Positions 38,792 through 48,502 of a DNA stretch of 63,255 bases are shown piece by piece. How positions within the stretch are numbered: the stretch's first letter is position 1; each line of letters starts with the position of its first letter. The notes under the pieces were generated by a model. That model was given only the letters and a program-made list of their open reading frames with translations. It was not told where the DNA came from and did no database searches. The translations under genes were made by a program, and so were the position numbers. This stretch comes from Chrysochromulina tobinii (Eukaryota > Haptophyta > Prymnesiales > Chrysochromulinaceae): NCBI GenBank assembly GCA_001275005.1, contig JWZX01003271.1, positions 1 through 63,255 on the forward strand, given 5' to 3'.

Positions 38792-40723
38792 TCACCTCAA
38801 CCCCAGCGTTCTTTCGTCCAGCTCTTGCAAGCCGCCTTTGGCCACGCCGGCAGGCCAGTCGACATTTGCAAAGCTCTCGAGGCTGAGCTCGCCTCCGCGC
38901 GCGTCCTCGGCCTCGAGGCGCCTCTCGAGCCACTCGCCGAGCCGTTCCTCGAGCTGTGCGACGCTCGCGCCCGCGCTCGGCACAGCGCTCACGCTCGGCA
39001 CAGCGCCCGCGCTCGGCACGGCGCCTGCCCTAGACGGCGCGCTCGACGACTTGCCGGCGGCACGGCCGCCGAGCGCTGTGCCGAGCGCCTGCGCCTGCTG
39101 GTGGGCGATCTGGCGGCGGAGCCAGCCGGCATAGCCCGGGAATCGCTCCGCAAACTTGGGCTTGGGTGCCATGAGGGCGCTGCTGACCGTGATGGTCTCC
39201 AAGCCGCCCGGCACAGCGCGCAGCACAAAGGGCAGGCGGCTGAGCACGCCCCAGCTGCTCATCAGCAGTCGAGGATTGGCAACGACGATGCGGGTCGCCT
39301 CCGCGGGATCGCCCAGCATCGCACCCAGGAAGGCGAGCCGAGGCCGTAGGGACCCTTCGACGTCACGCCGGAGCAGCGCTGGCTGCTTGCCGACCAGAGC
39401 GATCGTATCCACTTCGGGCAGCAGAGCGCTCAGCCGCTCAAGTCGGCGCTCGACCGTCGCCGTATCGAGGGCCGCGAGGCGCAGAAGACCAATCGTGCTC
39501 GGCCCGCGCGCGCTGCCGCCGCCTCTGTCGCCACGCGCCGCCGCCGCCGCCGCCGCCGCCGCTGTCACAGGCCGGCGCGGCCCAGTGACGGCGGTGCGAC
39601 CGGTAGGGTTTCGTCCGGGCTGCCGGCCGCCGAGGAGCTTCGAGGTGGCGAGGCGCCGCGCCGCGCTCGGCGGCGGAGGCGGCGGTCCGATCGCGCGCGG
39701 ATGGAAGAGTGCCCGGAGCGCCGTCAGCTTTGGCGGGAGTTTCGTCTCCACGTCATACCTGTGGAGAGGGGATGGCGCCGTGGTGAGCACGTGCATGCAA
39801 GCAGTTTTTGGCGGGAGTTTCGTCTCCACGTCGTACTCAAGCAGCTGTGGAACACTCTTGATGAGCCTTGGAATGTCGGCGCCTGGGAGGGCGTCGGCGA
39901 GCGCGGCGAGCTTGCGCGGCAGCATCGTCGCCACGTCATAGCTCAGCAGCCGCGGCGCCGCTACAAGCAGCTTAGTGGCATCAAGGTTAGGGAGCCATGT
40001 CTCGAAGACGCGCACCTTGGCAGCAAGGGTATGGCGCACATCGTACGTGAGCAGTGCGGGCTCGCGCTTCACCATCGCGGCGGCGTTGGCGGCGGAGCCA
40101 AACAGCTCAGCCAGCTCGTCCAGCTTGCGCACCACCGCCTCCGGCGCGTACGCGAGCAGCGACGGCGCACGCGACACGAGCTGCGATGAGGAGACTCCCG
40201 GTAGCAGCGCGCCGAGCGCCGCAAGGCGCTGCTCGAGGTCGGGCAGATGCAGGAGGGTGGGTGCGCGGCGCACGGTGCGTGCGACGTCAACGCCTTTCGG
40301 GAGCATCGCCTCCAGCTGGCGCACGCGCGGCTCCAGCATCGTTTGCAGGTCAAGCTCGAGCACTGCCGGCGCGCGCACCACAAGCGTGGGTATGTCGACG
40401 CCAGGCAGAAGCTCGCGCAGCGCGGCGAGCCGCGGCTCGAGGGTCCACTCCAAATCGCTGGCGAGGACCAGCGGCGCGCGCAGCATCAAGATGCGCGCCG
40501 CGTCCGAGCCGAGCGCTGCCTCGAGGATGGCAGCCCGCCGGTCTAGTGCTGGCGCATCCGCAAAGACGCTCTGGTCCTTCCAGGTCTGCGCGACGCGCCG
40601 CTGCACGAGCTCCATGCGATTGCTTCCCAGGGGCACCCCGAGGCGCGAGTACAGCGCCTCGAGGGGCGACACGGCTGCCGTAGCCGTCGCGAACAGCGCA
40701 GCCAGGAGCACGAGCGGGCCCAT
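38792..40723 (-). CDS. mTERF-domain protein, probably organelle-targeted
   Basis: The first ATG in frame is at 40,723, giving MGPLVLLAALFATATAAVSP, a signal-peptide-like start consistent with a complex-plastid pre-protein. The body is a series of mTERF motifs of about 33 residues, each with an LLxxDLxxxLxPRLAxL helix pair and the pattern 'xxxxVxRAPxLL' (for example LVVRAPAVLELDLQTML, LVSRAPSLLAYAPEAVV, LLVAAPRLLSYDVATML). mTERF proteins bind nucleic acid in mitochondria or plastids and act in transcription or splicing. A 78-base in-frame segment (39,759-39,836) is a likely intron. A Pro/Ala/Arg-rich stretch (about 39,480-39,690) interrupts the repeats and may be another unspliced or disordered region. 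TTTCGTCA lies directly upstream. Confidence 0.82.
   Translation of the reverse strand: MGPLVLLAALFATATAAVSPLEALYSRLGVPLGSNRMELVQRRVAQTWKDQSVFADAPALDRRAAILEAALGSDAARILMLRAPLVLASDLEWTLEPRLAALRELLPGVDIPTLVVRAPAVLELDLQTMLEPRVRQLEAMLPKGVDVARTVRRAPTLLHLPDLEQRLAALGALLPGVSSSQLVSRAPSLLAYAPEAVVRKLDELAELFGSAANAAAMVKREPALLTYDVRHTLAAKVRVFETWLPNLDATKLLVAAPRLLSYDVATMLPRKLAALADALPGADIPRLIKSVPQLLEYDVETKLPPKTACMHVLTTAPSPLHRYDVETKLPPKLTALRALFHPRAIGPPPPPPSAARRLATSKLLGGRQPGRNPTGRTAVTGPRRPVTAAAAAAAAARGDRGGGSARGPSTIGLLRLAALDTATVERRLERLSALLPEVDTIALVGKQPALLRRDVEGSLRPRLAFLGAMLGDPAEATRIVVANPRLLMSSWGVLSRLPFVLRAVPGGLETITVSSALMAPKPKFAERFPGYAGWLRRQIAHQQAQALGTALGGRAAGKSSSAPSRAGAVPSAGAVPSVSAVPSAGASVAQLEERLGEWLERRLEAEDARGGELSLESFANVDWPAGVAKGGLQELDERTLGLR
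39759..39836 (-). other. Probable 78-base intron whose 5' end duplicates the next exon
   Basis: On the minus strand the segment starts GTACGACGTGGAGACGAAAC and ends CTCTCCACAG. The exon after it starts GTATGACGTGGAGACGAAAC, and the copies match over about 30 bases. Splicing gives a single LLEYDVETKLPPKLTAL as the mTERF pattern expects. Without splicing the protein carries a repeated YDVETKLPPK. Confidence 0.65.
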
Positions 40724-40951
40724 TAACGCGACGATTTTCGGCAATGTGACGAAACATTTGCAGGGATCTCACAGAAGCTTGCATAGCCTTGGTGAGTGTC
40801 TTGAGGGGGCACTCCCTCTACATGAACTCGGGGAATTCTTTGCGGTTCAAACTCCGCTGTTTCGCGTGCATCTTGCAAGTTCAGCACTTGCGTCTCACTC
40901 GTGGGTTCAGTCCAGGGTCTCTTTGGTCGTGCTCGTGGACAGAGGCGGGGA

Positions 40952-41287
40952 ATGGACGACATCAGCGACAAGCTACGCTCGAAACGCGAGGAAGAGGCGA
41001 CCATTCGAGCGCGCGAGCTCAGGTTTCTAATCGAAATACACCACACGTGCTCTCAATGCGGCAAACGGAAGTCAGCCGGGACGTGCAGGCTGTGCCTTCC
41101 GAAGAGCAGGCTTGATCCTGGCATGGACGCGAGGAGGAAAGTGTCGCAAAAGGCCCGCCATTCGATTATGTGGCTAAATAGCAACGTTTCCCAAACTTAC
41201 AACCGGCCAGGTTTTGAGTTCGCACCTGGCTCGCACCCGTCTTTGAACGGCTCGTTTCGGAAAACGGTGCCGGCCAAATCGTTCTAG
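40952..41287 (+). CDS. Small Cys-rich protein, hypothetical
   Basis: 111 residues from the ATG at 40,952 (MDDISDKLRSKREEEATI). It has a charged N-terminal helix and then a CSQCGKRKSAGTCRLC segment, two CxxC pairs that could bind one zinc. The rest (Lys/Ser/Asn-rich, ending PAKSF) has no recognised motif. It sits between two minus-strand genes, divergent from the mTERF gene. The composition looks coding and is less GC-biased than random frames here, but there is no family assignment. Confidence 0.4.
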   Translation: MDDISDKLRSKREEEATIRARELRFLIEIHHTCSQCGKRKSAGTCRLCLPKSRLDPGMDARRKVSQKARHSIMWLNSNVSQTYNRPGFEFAPGSHPSLNGSFRKTVPAKSF

Positions 41288-41364
41288 ATGCACGCGATCT
41301 GTAAGCGTGTTAAAGAGCTCGGAGCTAAACTCTGTACGGTGCCGGCACAATCATGCGCCGACGG

Positions 41365-42312
41365 CTATTCACCGTCCTCGTCCCAACCATCCTCTGCACT
41401 CCACGCAGCTCGTTCATCCACCGATGAAGGAGTTCGACGCGGCGCGGCGCGCTTTTTCCGTTCGCGGCGCACGTGCCGCACGAGCGCCTCGGCGGCACGA
41501 GGCTGCTTGCTGGTCGTGCGCACGAGTGACGAGAACTGCAGCGTCGCGTCCCTCGCGTCCCTCGCGTCTTCCGCGACTGCCGCATCTGCGACTGCAGCAT
41601 CAGCGACTGCCGGCGCCTGTGTCACAGCTGCTGGCGCCGCCGATGTCGGCGTCGTCCATTTGGAAAGCTCCTCGACCCGGTAGGTTTCCCACGCGCCACC
41701 CCACACGCGACGCACGGCGGTCACGTCCCCCGTCTTCGCGAGCGCCTCCGCCAGGAAGAACGCCTGCTCAAAATCCGACAGGAACATCGGTGGCACGGCG
41801 TGTCCCACACGCGCCGTGAGCAGCAGCGCCTCGAGGTCCGGATTGGCCATGATGACCGGCCGATCACCTGCGCCGCACACGAGCTGCTGCACGGCTTCCA
41901 GGTGGCGCGTGCGAGTCGCGGGCGCTCGGTTACGCGGCCGCACGAGCACAAGCACGGAGTCATCTGGATGCATCACACCGTCGGCCAGCAACGAGAAGCG
42001 GCATTCGCGCGAAATGGGCAGCCGTGCCCACGCTTCGACAGCGAGCGGCGTGTCGAAGAAGAAGTGTACATTCTTCCGCGCGCACAGCGCCGTGGTGAGC
42101 CGCTCGCACAGAGCACCCAGCGGCAGTGGCTCGGGCTGCTCAATCGCGTCGCCAAACAGGTCCAAGCGCAGCCGCCGGCGGCCCGCATCGAGCGCGGAGA
42201 GCGTTGCCGCAGTAGCCTGCTCGCTCGCGGCCGCGACGCTCAGCGGGAGCGGCGCCGGCACGGTGCGTCCGGCGGCCGATAGAGCAAGATGGAGGAACGC
42301 CCAAGCCACCAT
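41365..42312 (-). CDS. DUF1995-domain protein, probably plastid
   Basis: ATG at 42,312 (MVAWAFLHLALSAAG), a hydrophobic signal-like start; the frame is open further upstream but lacks sense. The DUF1995 pattern is visible: RRLRLDLFGDAIEQPEPLPL near the start, FFDTPLAVEAW, VLVLVRPRNRAP, VIMANPDLEALL, FLSDFEQAFFLAEAL and VRRVWGGAWETYRVEEL. DUF1995 proteins include plastid photosystem-assembly factors in plants and uncharacterised algal proteins. The C-terminal 90 residues are Ala/Asp repeats (AVADAAVADAAVAEDARDA) and a basic tail. It is divergent with the CNB/GYF gene across 365 bases. Confidence 0.72.
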   Translation of the reverse strand: MVAWAFLHLALSAAGRTVPAPLPLSVAAASEQATAATLSALDAGRRRLRLDLFGDAIEQPEPLPLGALCERLTTALCARKNVHFFFDTPLAVEAWARLPISRECRFSLLADGVMHPDDSVLVLVRPRNRAPATRTRHLEAVQQLVCGAGDRPVIMANPDLEALLLTARVGHAVPPMFLSDFEQAFFLAEALAKTGDVTAVRRVWGGAWETYRVEELSKWTTPTSAAPAAVTQAPAVADAAVADAAVAEDARDARDATLQFSSLVRTTSKQPRAAEALVRHVRRERKKRAAPRRTPSSVDERAAWSAEDGWDEDGE

Positions 42313-42677
42313 CCGCGCCGCGGAAAGTCGGCTCCCGCCCACCTCGGCGCGTTGACACACAGAGTTCCGCCAACCTCGCCCACCGGGGTCGATTATCAGC
42401 TGAATGTAAATCCTATGCGCCAAGGAAGATTGACCTGCTGGAGGGCAGGACCACGTGTTTCGACAGAGGCCTCCTCGTGCGCGTTGGTTTCAACATGAAA
42501 GAGCGCGAAGGCGCGGCGCGGCGCGCGCCTGCACCAGGCCTCGATTCCGTCGCGGACATACGTCAACTCCTCCTTGCGCAGCAATTTGCGGAATTCGTCG
42601 CTGCAAACGAAACCGAAAAATCATTTCGTGCAGACACCCCTCATCGGCTCGTTCCCGTCCACGGGCTTGCCGCAGCC

Positions 42678-43995
42678 ATGGGCTGCTCTCACAGCCGCTC
42701 ACTACAGCCGTTCAACGTGCCCCTTCAGGGCCTGCCCTCGAAAGCGCTAGCGCAGGATAGGAACTCGCCCGACGGCTTTCCGCTCAAGCCTCTTGACGAG
42801 GCTATCCTGAGCTTGCTGAAGGAGGTGCAGCCGGAGGTGCTGCCCTCGCTGGACCTGCCACAGCTGGAGGTTATCAGCAGCATCGCATTGAGGCGCTCGT
42901 ACGAAGCGGGCTCGACCGTCGTGCAGCAGGGCGAGCTGTACGACAGCCTCTATATCGTCGAGTCCGGCGATGCAGAGGTCCTGTGCGATGGGAAACGGCT
43001 GGGCAGCCTCGGGCCACGCCAGCACTTTGGCGGGCGCGCCCTCCGTCAGGGAGCAGCGCAGCCGGCCGAGATCACCATCGTGGTGCCAGCGGCCGAGGGC
43101 GGTCGCGGCCAGGCGCCGCTGCAGTGCGTGCGCATCTCGGCAGCGAGCTTCTGTGAGGCGCTCGGCCCGAATGCATGCAGGATTGCAGCCGCGACGCCGC
43201 TGCCGATGCCCGCAGCCGAGGCGGCGGCGGCCGCCGCCGCGGAGGATGCAACGGCGCCGGTCGTTTGGTTTTACGTCGACAGCAAGCGGGAGCGGCAAGG
43301 GCCGATGCGTCGGCACACGTTGATTGAGCGGCTCGAAGGAAAGGCACCGCTGCCAGAGAGTACCCTCGTCTGGACGCCGCCCATGGAACAGTGGCACCAA
43401 TTAGACGGTGTCGCAGAGCTCACGAACGCCCGCGCCGCCCGCGCTGCGCGCGCACGGGCCAAGGCGCACGAGGAGCGATGCCTGGCGCTCGACGTGGCGT
43501 TCACAGCGGCGGTGACAGCGTCCCTGCCCCAGAGCTTGGTCGACCACTTGAACCTCGCCATCCAAGTGGTCGCGGAGCAGCTGCTCACCCACCGCGAGGC
43601 GGCCGCAAGTGCCCTCAAATTTCTCGTCACCCCCGCCCTTGCCCCGGCTGGGGAGCCTAGCGCTGCCCTGAGCGCTGCCCCCTGCCCTCTGCCCGCTGCC
43701 CTCGTCCGCCAACGCGCCGACATTTGGCGCCTCGCCCGCGCCCGCCGCCTCGGCGCCCTCCGCCCCCGAGGCCGCCGCCGACGAGGTCACTGCATCAGTT
43801 CCGGAGGCCCTCGACTCTCCCGCCTCGGAGATGGAGCAGATGGCTCTTGCGAGAGCCCCCGCCCCAGCGAGCTCTGCTGCATGCACTGCTGGGATTGAAG
43901 CGGCCACTTTAGGCGCCGCAGCACCCGCGTCCGCTGCCACGGCCGCCACCTCACCCCACGGTGTGGCTGCGGAGCTGCATGTATTTCGTTCATAG
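42678..43995 (+). CDS. Putatively myristoylated protein with cyclic-nucleotide-type and GYF-like domains
   Basis: The frame is open from 42,477, but the ATG at 42,678 gives MGCSHSRS, a classic N-myristoylation plus palmitoylation start, so membrane attachment is likely. Next is a CNB-type fold (LPQLEVISSIALRRSYEAGS, VVQQGELYDSLYIVESGDAEV, GSLGPRQHFGGRAL); the usual Glu and Arg of the phosphate cassette are not seen. A GYF_2-like domain follows: VWFYVDSKRERQGPMRRHTL...STLVWTPPMEQWHQL. After about base 43,680 the first frame turns Arg-rich, while the next frame reads ANAPTFGASPAPAASAPSAP and DEVTASVPEALDSPASEMEQ to a stop at 43,995. A one-base shift in a C run is likely. Function unknown; a membrane adaptor is plausible. 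Confidence 0.7.
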
Positions 43996-44204
43996 CGATG
44001 AGAAAAGTAGATGATCTCGTTTTGCCATGCATGCAAACCCCGACGTTTCTTTTTTTCGGAGAGCCGCTTCACATTTCGGCGAGCCTTCACGCATTTCGGT
44101 CGCTGTCGGGCGAAGGCCGAAGCCGAAGTCACCCGACCTGGAGCGGGCGCATCGCGACCTGAGAAGCGGGTAAGGCGCGCGGCGTGACTCGACTGTGGAC
44201 CCAG

Positions 44205-44759
44205 ATGGCCCTTTCGCCAGCATGGCCCATTGCTCCCGCAACGCGCCGGCCTCCGAGCATCATGCCTGTACGCGACCCTAAGTTTGGCTTCCACAGCCCG
44301 CGGCGGCACGCTGGTGTGCCCGAGCCCCTAGCCTCCCAGCTCCGCTCTGGCACGTACGCGACGAAGCAGCAGGTGTACCTCGGAACGTGGCGCGGCGGCA
44401 TCATTGGCACGGCGGCGAATTCATCTCCTCGTACTCCTGACAGCGGTGCTACGATCGTGACCCCTTACGAGGTGTGCCAGCAGAGCTCCATAACAAGGAG
44501 CGCCTCACCTCGCGACACCGCACGCGCCGTGACGCCCGGGCTCGCAGAAGACAGGCGCGGGCCCAAGCGGCTGGGGCTTCCCGACAGGTTTGGCATGCGC
44601 GGTGTGATTGTGCGCGAGCGTGGCTATTGCGGGCCTGAGCACGCGGGCTTGTGGCCACATCAGCTCGACACGCGCCACAACAAGGTGTACGCGACCGCCG
44701 AGCGGCTGAGCAGCGCAGGGATCAGCTTGCCTTGGGCACAGTCGCGCACGCCAGCTTAA
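44205..44759 (+). CDS. Hypothetical protein
   Basis: 184 residues from the ATG at 44,205. There are no membrane segments and no domain that I recognise. It is rich in Arg, Pro, Ser and Gly, with short aromatic/basic patches (DPKFGFHSPRRHAG, QQVYLGTWRGGIIG, NKVYATAERLSSAG). The amino-acid mix and lower repetitiveness favour a real gene over a random frame, and it fills a gap between two plus-strand genes. A microtubule-associated role would only be a guess. Confidence 0.45.
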   Translation: MALSPAWPIAPATRRPPSIMPVRDPKFGFHSPRRHAGVPEPLASQLRSGTYATKQQVYLGTWRGGIIGTAANSSPRTPDSGATIVTPYEVCQQSSITRSASPRDTARAVTPGLAEDRRGPKRLGLPDRFGMRGVIVRERGYCGPEHAGLWPHQLDTRHNKVYATAERLSSAGISLPWAQSRTPA

Positions 44760-45291
44760 CGCCAGCGGAGCGTAGCGTAGGGCAAAGTAACTGTCTCTTC
44801 TCGCGCCGGTATGTGCATGAGTATGTGCATGAAGCATTGATTGATAGTGATTGATCGTAATTCAGTCGTAGTGTCGTTGTGTGGATCGAGGCACCTACTA
44901 TAAAGTCAAGTCAAGTAAACGTCAAGTCAACTCACAAGTGTCATGTCGACACCTCGCGGCACACGGGCGCGTTCCTACACTCCACACACAGATCACGAAG
45001 CAACAGATCACGCGAGCTCGAAGCGTCAAGGAGTAAGGACCCGACTGTCGGACTACCCCAATACAAGGAAACAAGGGACACTCAAGGGCCCCAATATCCC
45101 CAGCCCAAGTGCGCCAAGAGGTCACTGGAGCACAGCGCGATCGGCGATGACGAGCGCGCCGTCTGCCACTTGTGAGCGCAGGTGCAGGACTCACTTTCGG
45201 AAACGGCACTCTTTTCTCACGCGAAAAAAGCGTCAGCGCGTTCACTGAGGGGGTCAAGCACGAGGTAGTGGGTCGGCCCAAGCGTCGCGAG
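44760..45291. other. Intergenic / promoter region of the EamA gene
   Basis: Holds ATGTGCATGAGT and AAGTCAAGTCAAGT microrepeats (about 44,810-44,935) and no convincing gene. Confidence 0.35.
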
Positions 45292-46740
45292 ATGCACGCC
45301 GTCGCCGCGATGACGCTCGCGTTAGCGAGCACCGCGCTGCAGTTCCGTCCAGTGGGCACCCCCACGTCCCAGCAGTCACGGCGATCATTCTTTCATGGGG
45401 AGCGTTTGGGCGCGCCGCCAAGGCTTGTGGTGCCAGTTGGCAGCCGCGACGAATCGGCGGTGGCTGCAAGCGCACTTGATGAACCGCCGCGTGCAGCTGC
45501 AGCCGCGCCAGCCGCGCCGCTCGCGCCGCTGGTGGTGCTCAGCCTCGTTCCGCTCGCGTGGGGCACATACGGCCCGGCGATCAAATCGCTGTACAGCCTG
45601 GAGGCGCCACCGCCCGAGCTGCTCTTCAACTGGATGAACTACGTCGTCTCGGCGGCGACGCTGGTGGTGGTGTCGCTCGTGCGCGCGCAGCTCGAGGCGC
45701 CCAGCAATCCATCCGCTTCCTTAGCGGGAGACAGCTCCTCCTCTGCGAGTGCCTCGGGTGCCTCGGATGGCGCGGACGGCTCCGACGTCTCAGACAGTCC
45801 GCGCAGTGCGATGCTCGCGGGAGCCGAGCTTGGTGGGTACCTGTTCCTCGGCTCGACGATGCAGATCTTTGGGCTGCGGTACACGAGCGCGGGGCGCGCC
45901 GCCTTCCTCGTCCAGCTCACCACCGTCATCGTCCCCCTCCTCGACGCCCTCCTCGTGACCAAGCAGCTGCCCAGGCCGCGCGTTCTTGGCGCTTGCCTCC
46001 TCGCCTTCAGCGGCGTGCTGCTTCTGACCGCGGGCGGCGGCGGCGGCGAGGGTGAGGGCGCAGCGGCAGTCGCGGCGCTGGCTGGCGGCTTTGGAGGGCC
46101 AAGCCTAGGCGATGGGCTCGTGGGCGCTGCGGCTCTCATCTACTCGATGCACGTGGTGCGCCTCTCATACCACGCCCCGCGGCTGAACCCGTTGCGGCTG
46201 GCGCGTGCGAAGGAGGTGTCGCGGCTCGGGTACGCGTCGGCCACGCTCGCGGTGGGGGTGGCTCTCTCGAGTCAACAGGCAGATGCCCTCGGCGCTTTCG
46301 TCGCCAGCTTCGGCGATGCGCCAGACGCGGCGCGCCTCGCCCTCGGCATCGTGCTGTGGAATGGAGTGGTGACCACAGCTTTCCCCACTTGGGCACAGTC
46401 GTTTGGGCAGGCGCGCGTGAGTGCGGGCACGGCACAGGTGCTCTACTCCCTCCAGCCTCTCTGGTCTTCTCTCTTCGGATTCCTTCTCCTCGGTGAGACC
46501 TTTAGCGCCGCGGGGGGCGCTGGCGCCGCCCTGATCCTCGCCGCCGTCCTCCTCGCTGGCACCGACGCCGGAGCGGGCGAGAGCACCCAATTGGGCGTGA
46601 GCGTAACCACCGATGCCGCGTTGGTGGACGCTGATGTCGACGGCGCGGGAGCGGTTAAGGGAGGCGCTGGGCTCGTGGTGCCCGTGGCGGCTGCGCTGCC
46701 GGGCAAGGAGGAGGAGCCTACGGGCAAGCCTTCGCGATGA
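45292..46740 (+). CDS. EamA/DMT-superfamily transporter, probably plastid envelope
   Basis: 482 residues from the ATG at 45,292 (MHAVAAMTLALASTALQF); an earlier frame opening lacks an ATG with sense. The N-terminus looks bipartite: a short hydrophobic signal, then a Ser/Arg-rich transit-like stretch. About ten hydrophobic segments follow in two EamA-type halves, including LAPLVVLSLVPLAWGTYGPA, ELGGYLFLGSTMQIFGL, FLVQLTTVIVPLLDALLV, VLGACLLAFSGVLLLTAG and, in the second half, LYSLQPLWSSLFGFLLLGET, the typical end-of-EamA motif. DMT transporters carry small metabolites; the substrate here is unknown. A Ser/Asp-rich loop (about residues 145-175) and a Gly/Glu-rich loop separate the segments. Confidence 0.78.
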   Translation: MHAVAAMTLALASTALQFRPVGTPTSQQSRRSFFHGERLGAPPRLVVPVGSRDESAVAASALDEPPRAAAAAPAAPLAPLVVLSLVPLAWGTYGPAIKSLYSLEAPPPELLFNWMNYVVSAATLVVVSLVRAQLEAPSNPSASLAGDSSSSASASGASDGADGSDVSDSPRSAMLAGAELGGYLFLGSTMQIFGLRYTSAGRAAFLVQLTTVIVPLLDALLVTKQLPRPRVLGACLLAFSGVLLLTAGGGGGEGEGAAAVAALAGGFGGPSLGDGLVGAAALIYSMHVVRLSYHAPRLNPLRLARAKEVSRLGYASATLAVGVALSSQQADALGAFVASFGDAPDAARLALGIVLWNGVVTTAFPTWAQSFGQARVSAGTAQVLYSLQPLWSSLFGFLLLGETFSAAGGAGAALILAAVLLAGTDAGAGESTQLGVSVTTDAALVDADVDGAGAVKGGAGLVVPVAAALPGKEEEPTGKPSR

Positions 46741-46820
46741 GAATCTCGTGTTCGCGGAGATGTAGTCGCGTTACTGAACTTTTACGGTTTCGAGGCGAAA
46801 CCACAATTTCACGCACCGCG

Positions 46821-48080
46821 ATGGCAAATTTCAACTCGCGCCATTCGTCCCGCTCCGAGTGGCGCGCGCTGCGTGAGCGCAGCCTTCTGAAGAAACTGCT
46901 CGCCGCAGCGTCCGTCGACGAGAGCGCCGTGCTGTCTGAGATCGACGGCGCTCTCACGCGCCAGGACAAGACCGTTTCCGAGAGGCTGGAGCGGCTGGGC
47001 GCCATGGAGGCAGCCATGCAGGAGGCACGGCTAGCCTTCGCGGCAGACGTGCGCGCGATCACCGAGCGTGTCATGTGCGCGCGCGACATGTGCTTGCTCG
47101 AGGCGGCGGCATCGCGCGGGCACGACGGGTTGCACGGCTTGCGGCTGCTCGGCGAGCTCAACCCGCCGTGGATGGTATGGGAGGAGTTGGCGGCCGCTGA
47201 TGGCGCGCGCGAGGCGTTCAAGCGGCTTGCGGCCGCACTCGAACAGACGCGTGTGGCGCGCAGCCACGCGCTTGCGCAGACACTCGCCAGTGAGGTGAGC
47301 GCGCGCCGCGGTCGGCACGGCGGCCAGCGCCCACCACGGATGCTGGCGCATGCGGACGTGGGAGCGGTTCTGACGGCGCGCGACGTGGCGCACCTGCGCG
47401 CCGGTGGATGGCTCGACGTTCCGCCTGGCGCGCCCTTTTTGCTCTCGCCTGCCGCCATGCGCGAGGTCGAGCGCGACCTGCGCGCGCACGTGTCTGTCTC
47501 GGGTACCGAGTCGACATCTTCATGCAACCAACGCGCGCGCACGGCGGCAGTGCCACTGCTCGGCGAGGGATTCGCGCTCTCGGCGCCGACACGTCGACTA
47601 CTCGCGCTGCTCGCCGCGCTGCCCGCCGAAATCGAGCGCCATGGCTGGCCGCGGCCTCTCCAGCTGCCGCCGCTCGTGCAGCTCGGGTTGTACACGGGAT
47701 CGAGCGGTGCGCGCTACTCAAGACACCTCGATAGGAACGCTTGGGAGAAGCATAATCGGCGCGAGATCACAATCCTGCTGTACGTCAACACAGAATGGGA
47801 CGCGGCCACGCAGGGCGGCTGCCTTCGCCTCCATCCAAACCCCGCCAGCGCCGCCCACGCCGCCAATGCCGCCCACGCCGCCAACGCCGCCCACGCCGCC
47901 ACCTCGGCACCAGTGGGCGTGGCTCCCGTCGACGTGGCGCCGCTCGCGGGCCGCTTGGTGCTCTTCCCCTCGGCCACGCAGTACCACGAGGTGCTCCCGT
48001 GCACTGGCTGCGCTGAGCGGCTTGCCCTTACGCTTTGGGTCGAGTTCGGAGATGATGCAGCCAGATCCGGGGAGACCTGA
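46821..48080 (+). CDS. 2-oxoglutarate/Fe(II) oxygenase, prolyl-4-hydroxylase-like
   Basis: 419 residues from the ATG at 46,821 (MANFNSRHSSRSEW). A helical N-terminal half (LRERSLLKKLLAAASVDESA, RLEAMEAA-like coils) precedes a P4H/EGLN-type double-stranded beta helix. Seen: LGLYTGSSGARYSRHLDRNA with the HxD iron ligands, REITILLYVNTEWDAATQGG, LAGRLVLFPSATQYHEVLPC with the distal His, and ERLALTLWVEF with the Arg that binds 2-oxoglutarate. All catalytic positions are present. An Ala/His/Asn repeat (AAHAANAAHAAN) sits in a surface loop where other members have short turns. The substrate may be prolines of Hyp-rich wall proteins, such as those at the right end of this window, or a signalling protein; this is inference. 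Confidence 0.82.
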   Translation: MANFNSRHSSRSEWRALRERSLLKKLLAAASVDESAVLSEIDGALTRQDKTVSERLERLGAMEAAMQEARLAFAADVRAITERVMCARDMCLLEAAASRGHDGLHGLRLLGELNPPWMVWEELAAADGAREAFKRLAAALEQTRVARSHALAQTLASEVSARRGRHGGQRPPRMLAHADVGAVLTARDVAHLRAGGWLDVPPGAPFLLSPAAMREVERDLRAHVSVSGTESTSSCNQRARTAAVPLLGEGFALSAPTRRLLALLAALPAEIERHGWPRPLQLPPLVQLGLYTGSSGARYSRHLDRNAWEKHNRREITILLYVNTEWDAATQGGCLRLHPNPASAAHAANAAHAANAAHAATSAPVGVAPVDVAPLAGRLVLFPSATQYHEVLPCTGCAERLALTLWVEFGDDAARSGET

Positions 48081-48502
48081 CAGCGTCAGCCGACTGGAGC
48101 AGAGCGTGGGTTGGTAGCGTAGAAGGAAGTATACGGTCGGGTGCGTGCCGTGCGTACGGTCTAGCGCGTACGGACTACGGCCCTCTCTCGGCGTTCGTTG
48201 AAGGTGTAAGTTCGCGGAGTCATGTATGCTCTTTAGACTTTTAGGAAGCATGTGAGGAGCTGACACACCGAGCACGCGTACCCGGACACCCGCACGGCAC
48301 CAGCCATTACGGGTGCGCGCGAGGGCTCAGCGAGCTTTCATAGCGACCACGGCGGAACGCCCATCCCCTCCGCGGCCACACACGGCCGACGAGGAGAGGT
48401 GCGATTCGGTAGAGGAGTGATAGGCCTCGGCCTGGCGCGAGCGCGTGGCCGCGTCTGCTCGCAGCCTCTCATGCCAGCCCATCCCGCCTAGAGCGGTTGA
48501 GT
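48081..48502. other. Intergenic region between convergent genes
   Basis: No coding, repeat or regulatory signal recognised. Confidence 0.35.

Noticed and set aside
43401-44309. Minus-strand open frame (302 codons) opposite the GYF gene
   Set aside because: Its Ala/Gly-rich part is the exact antisense of the GYF gene C-terminus and it has no domain or sensible start.
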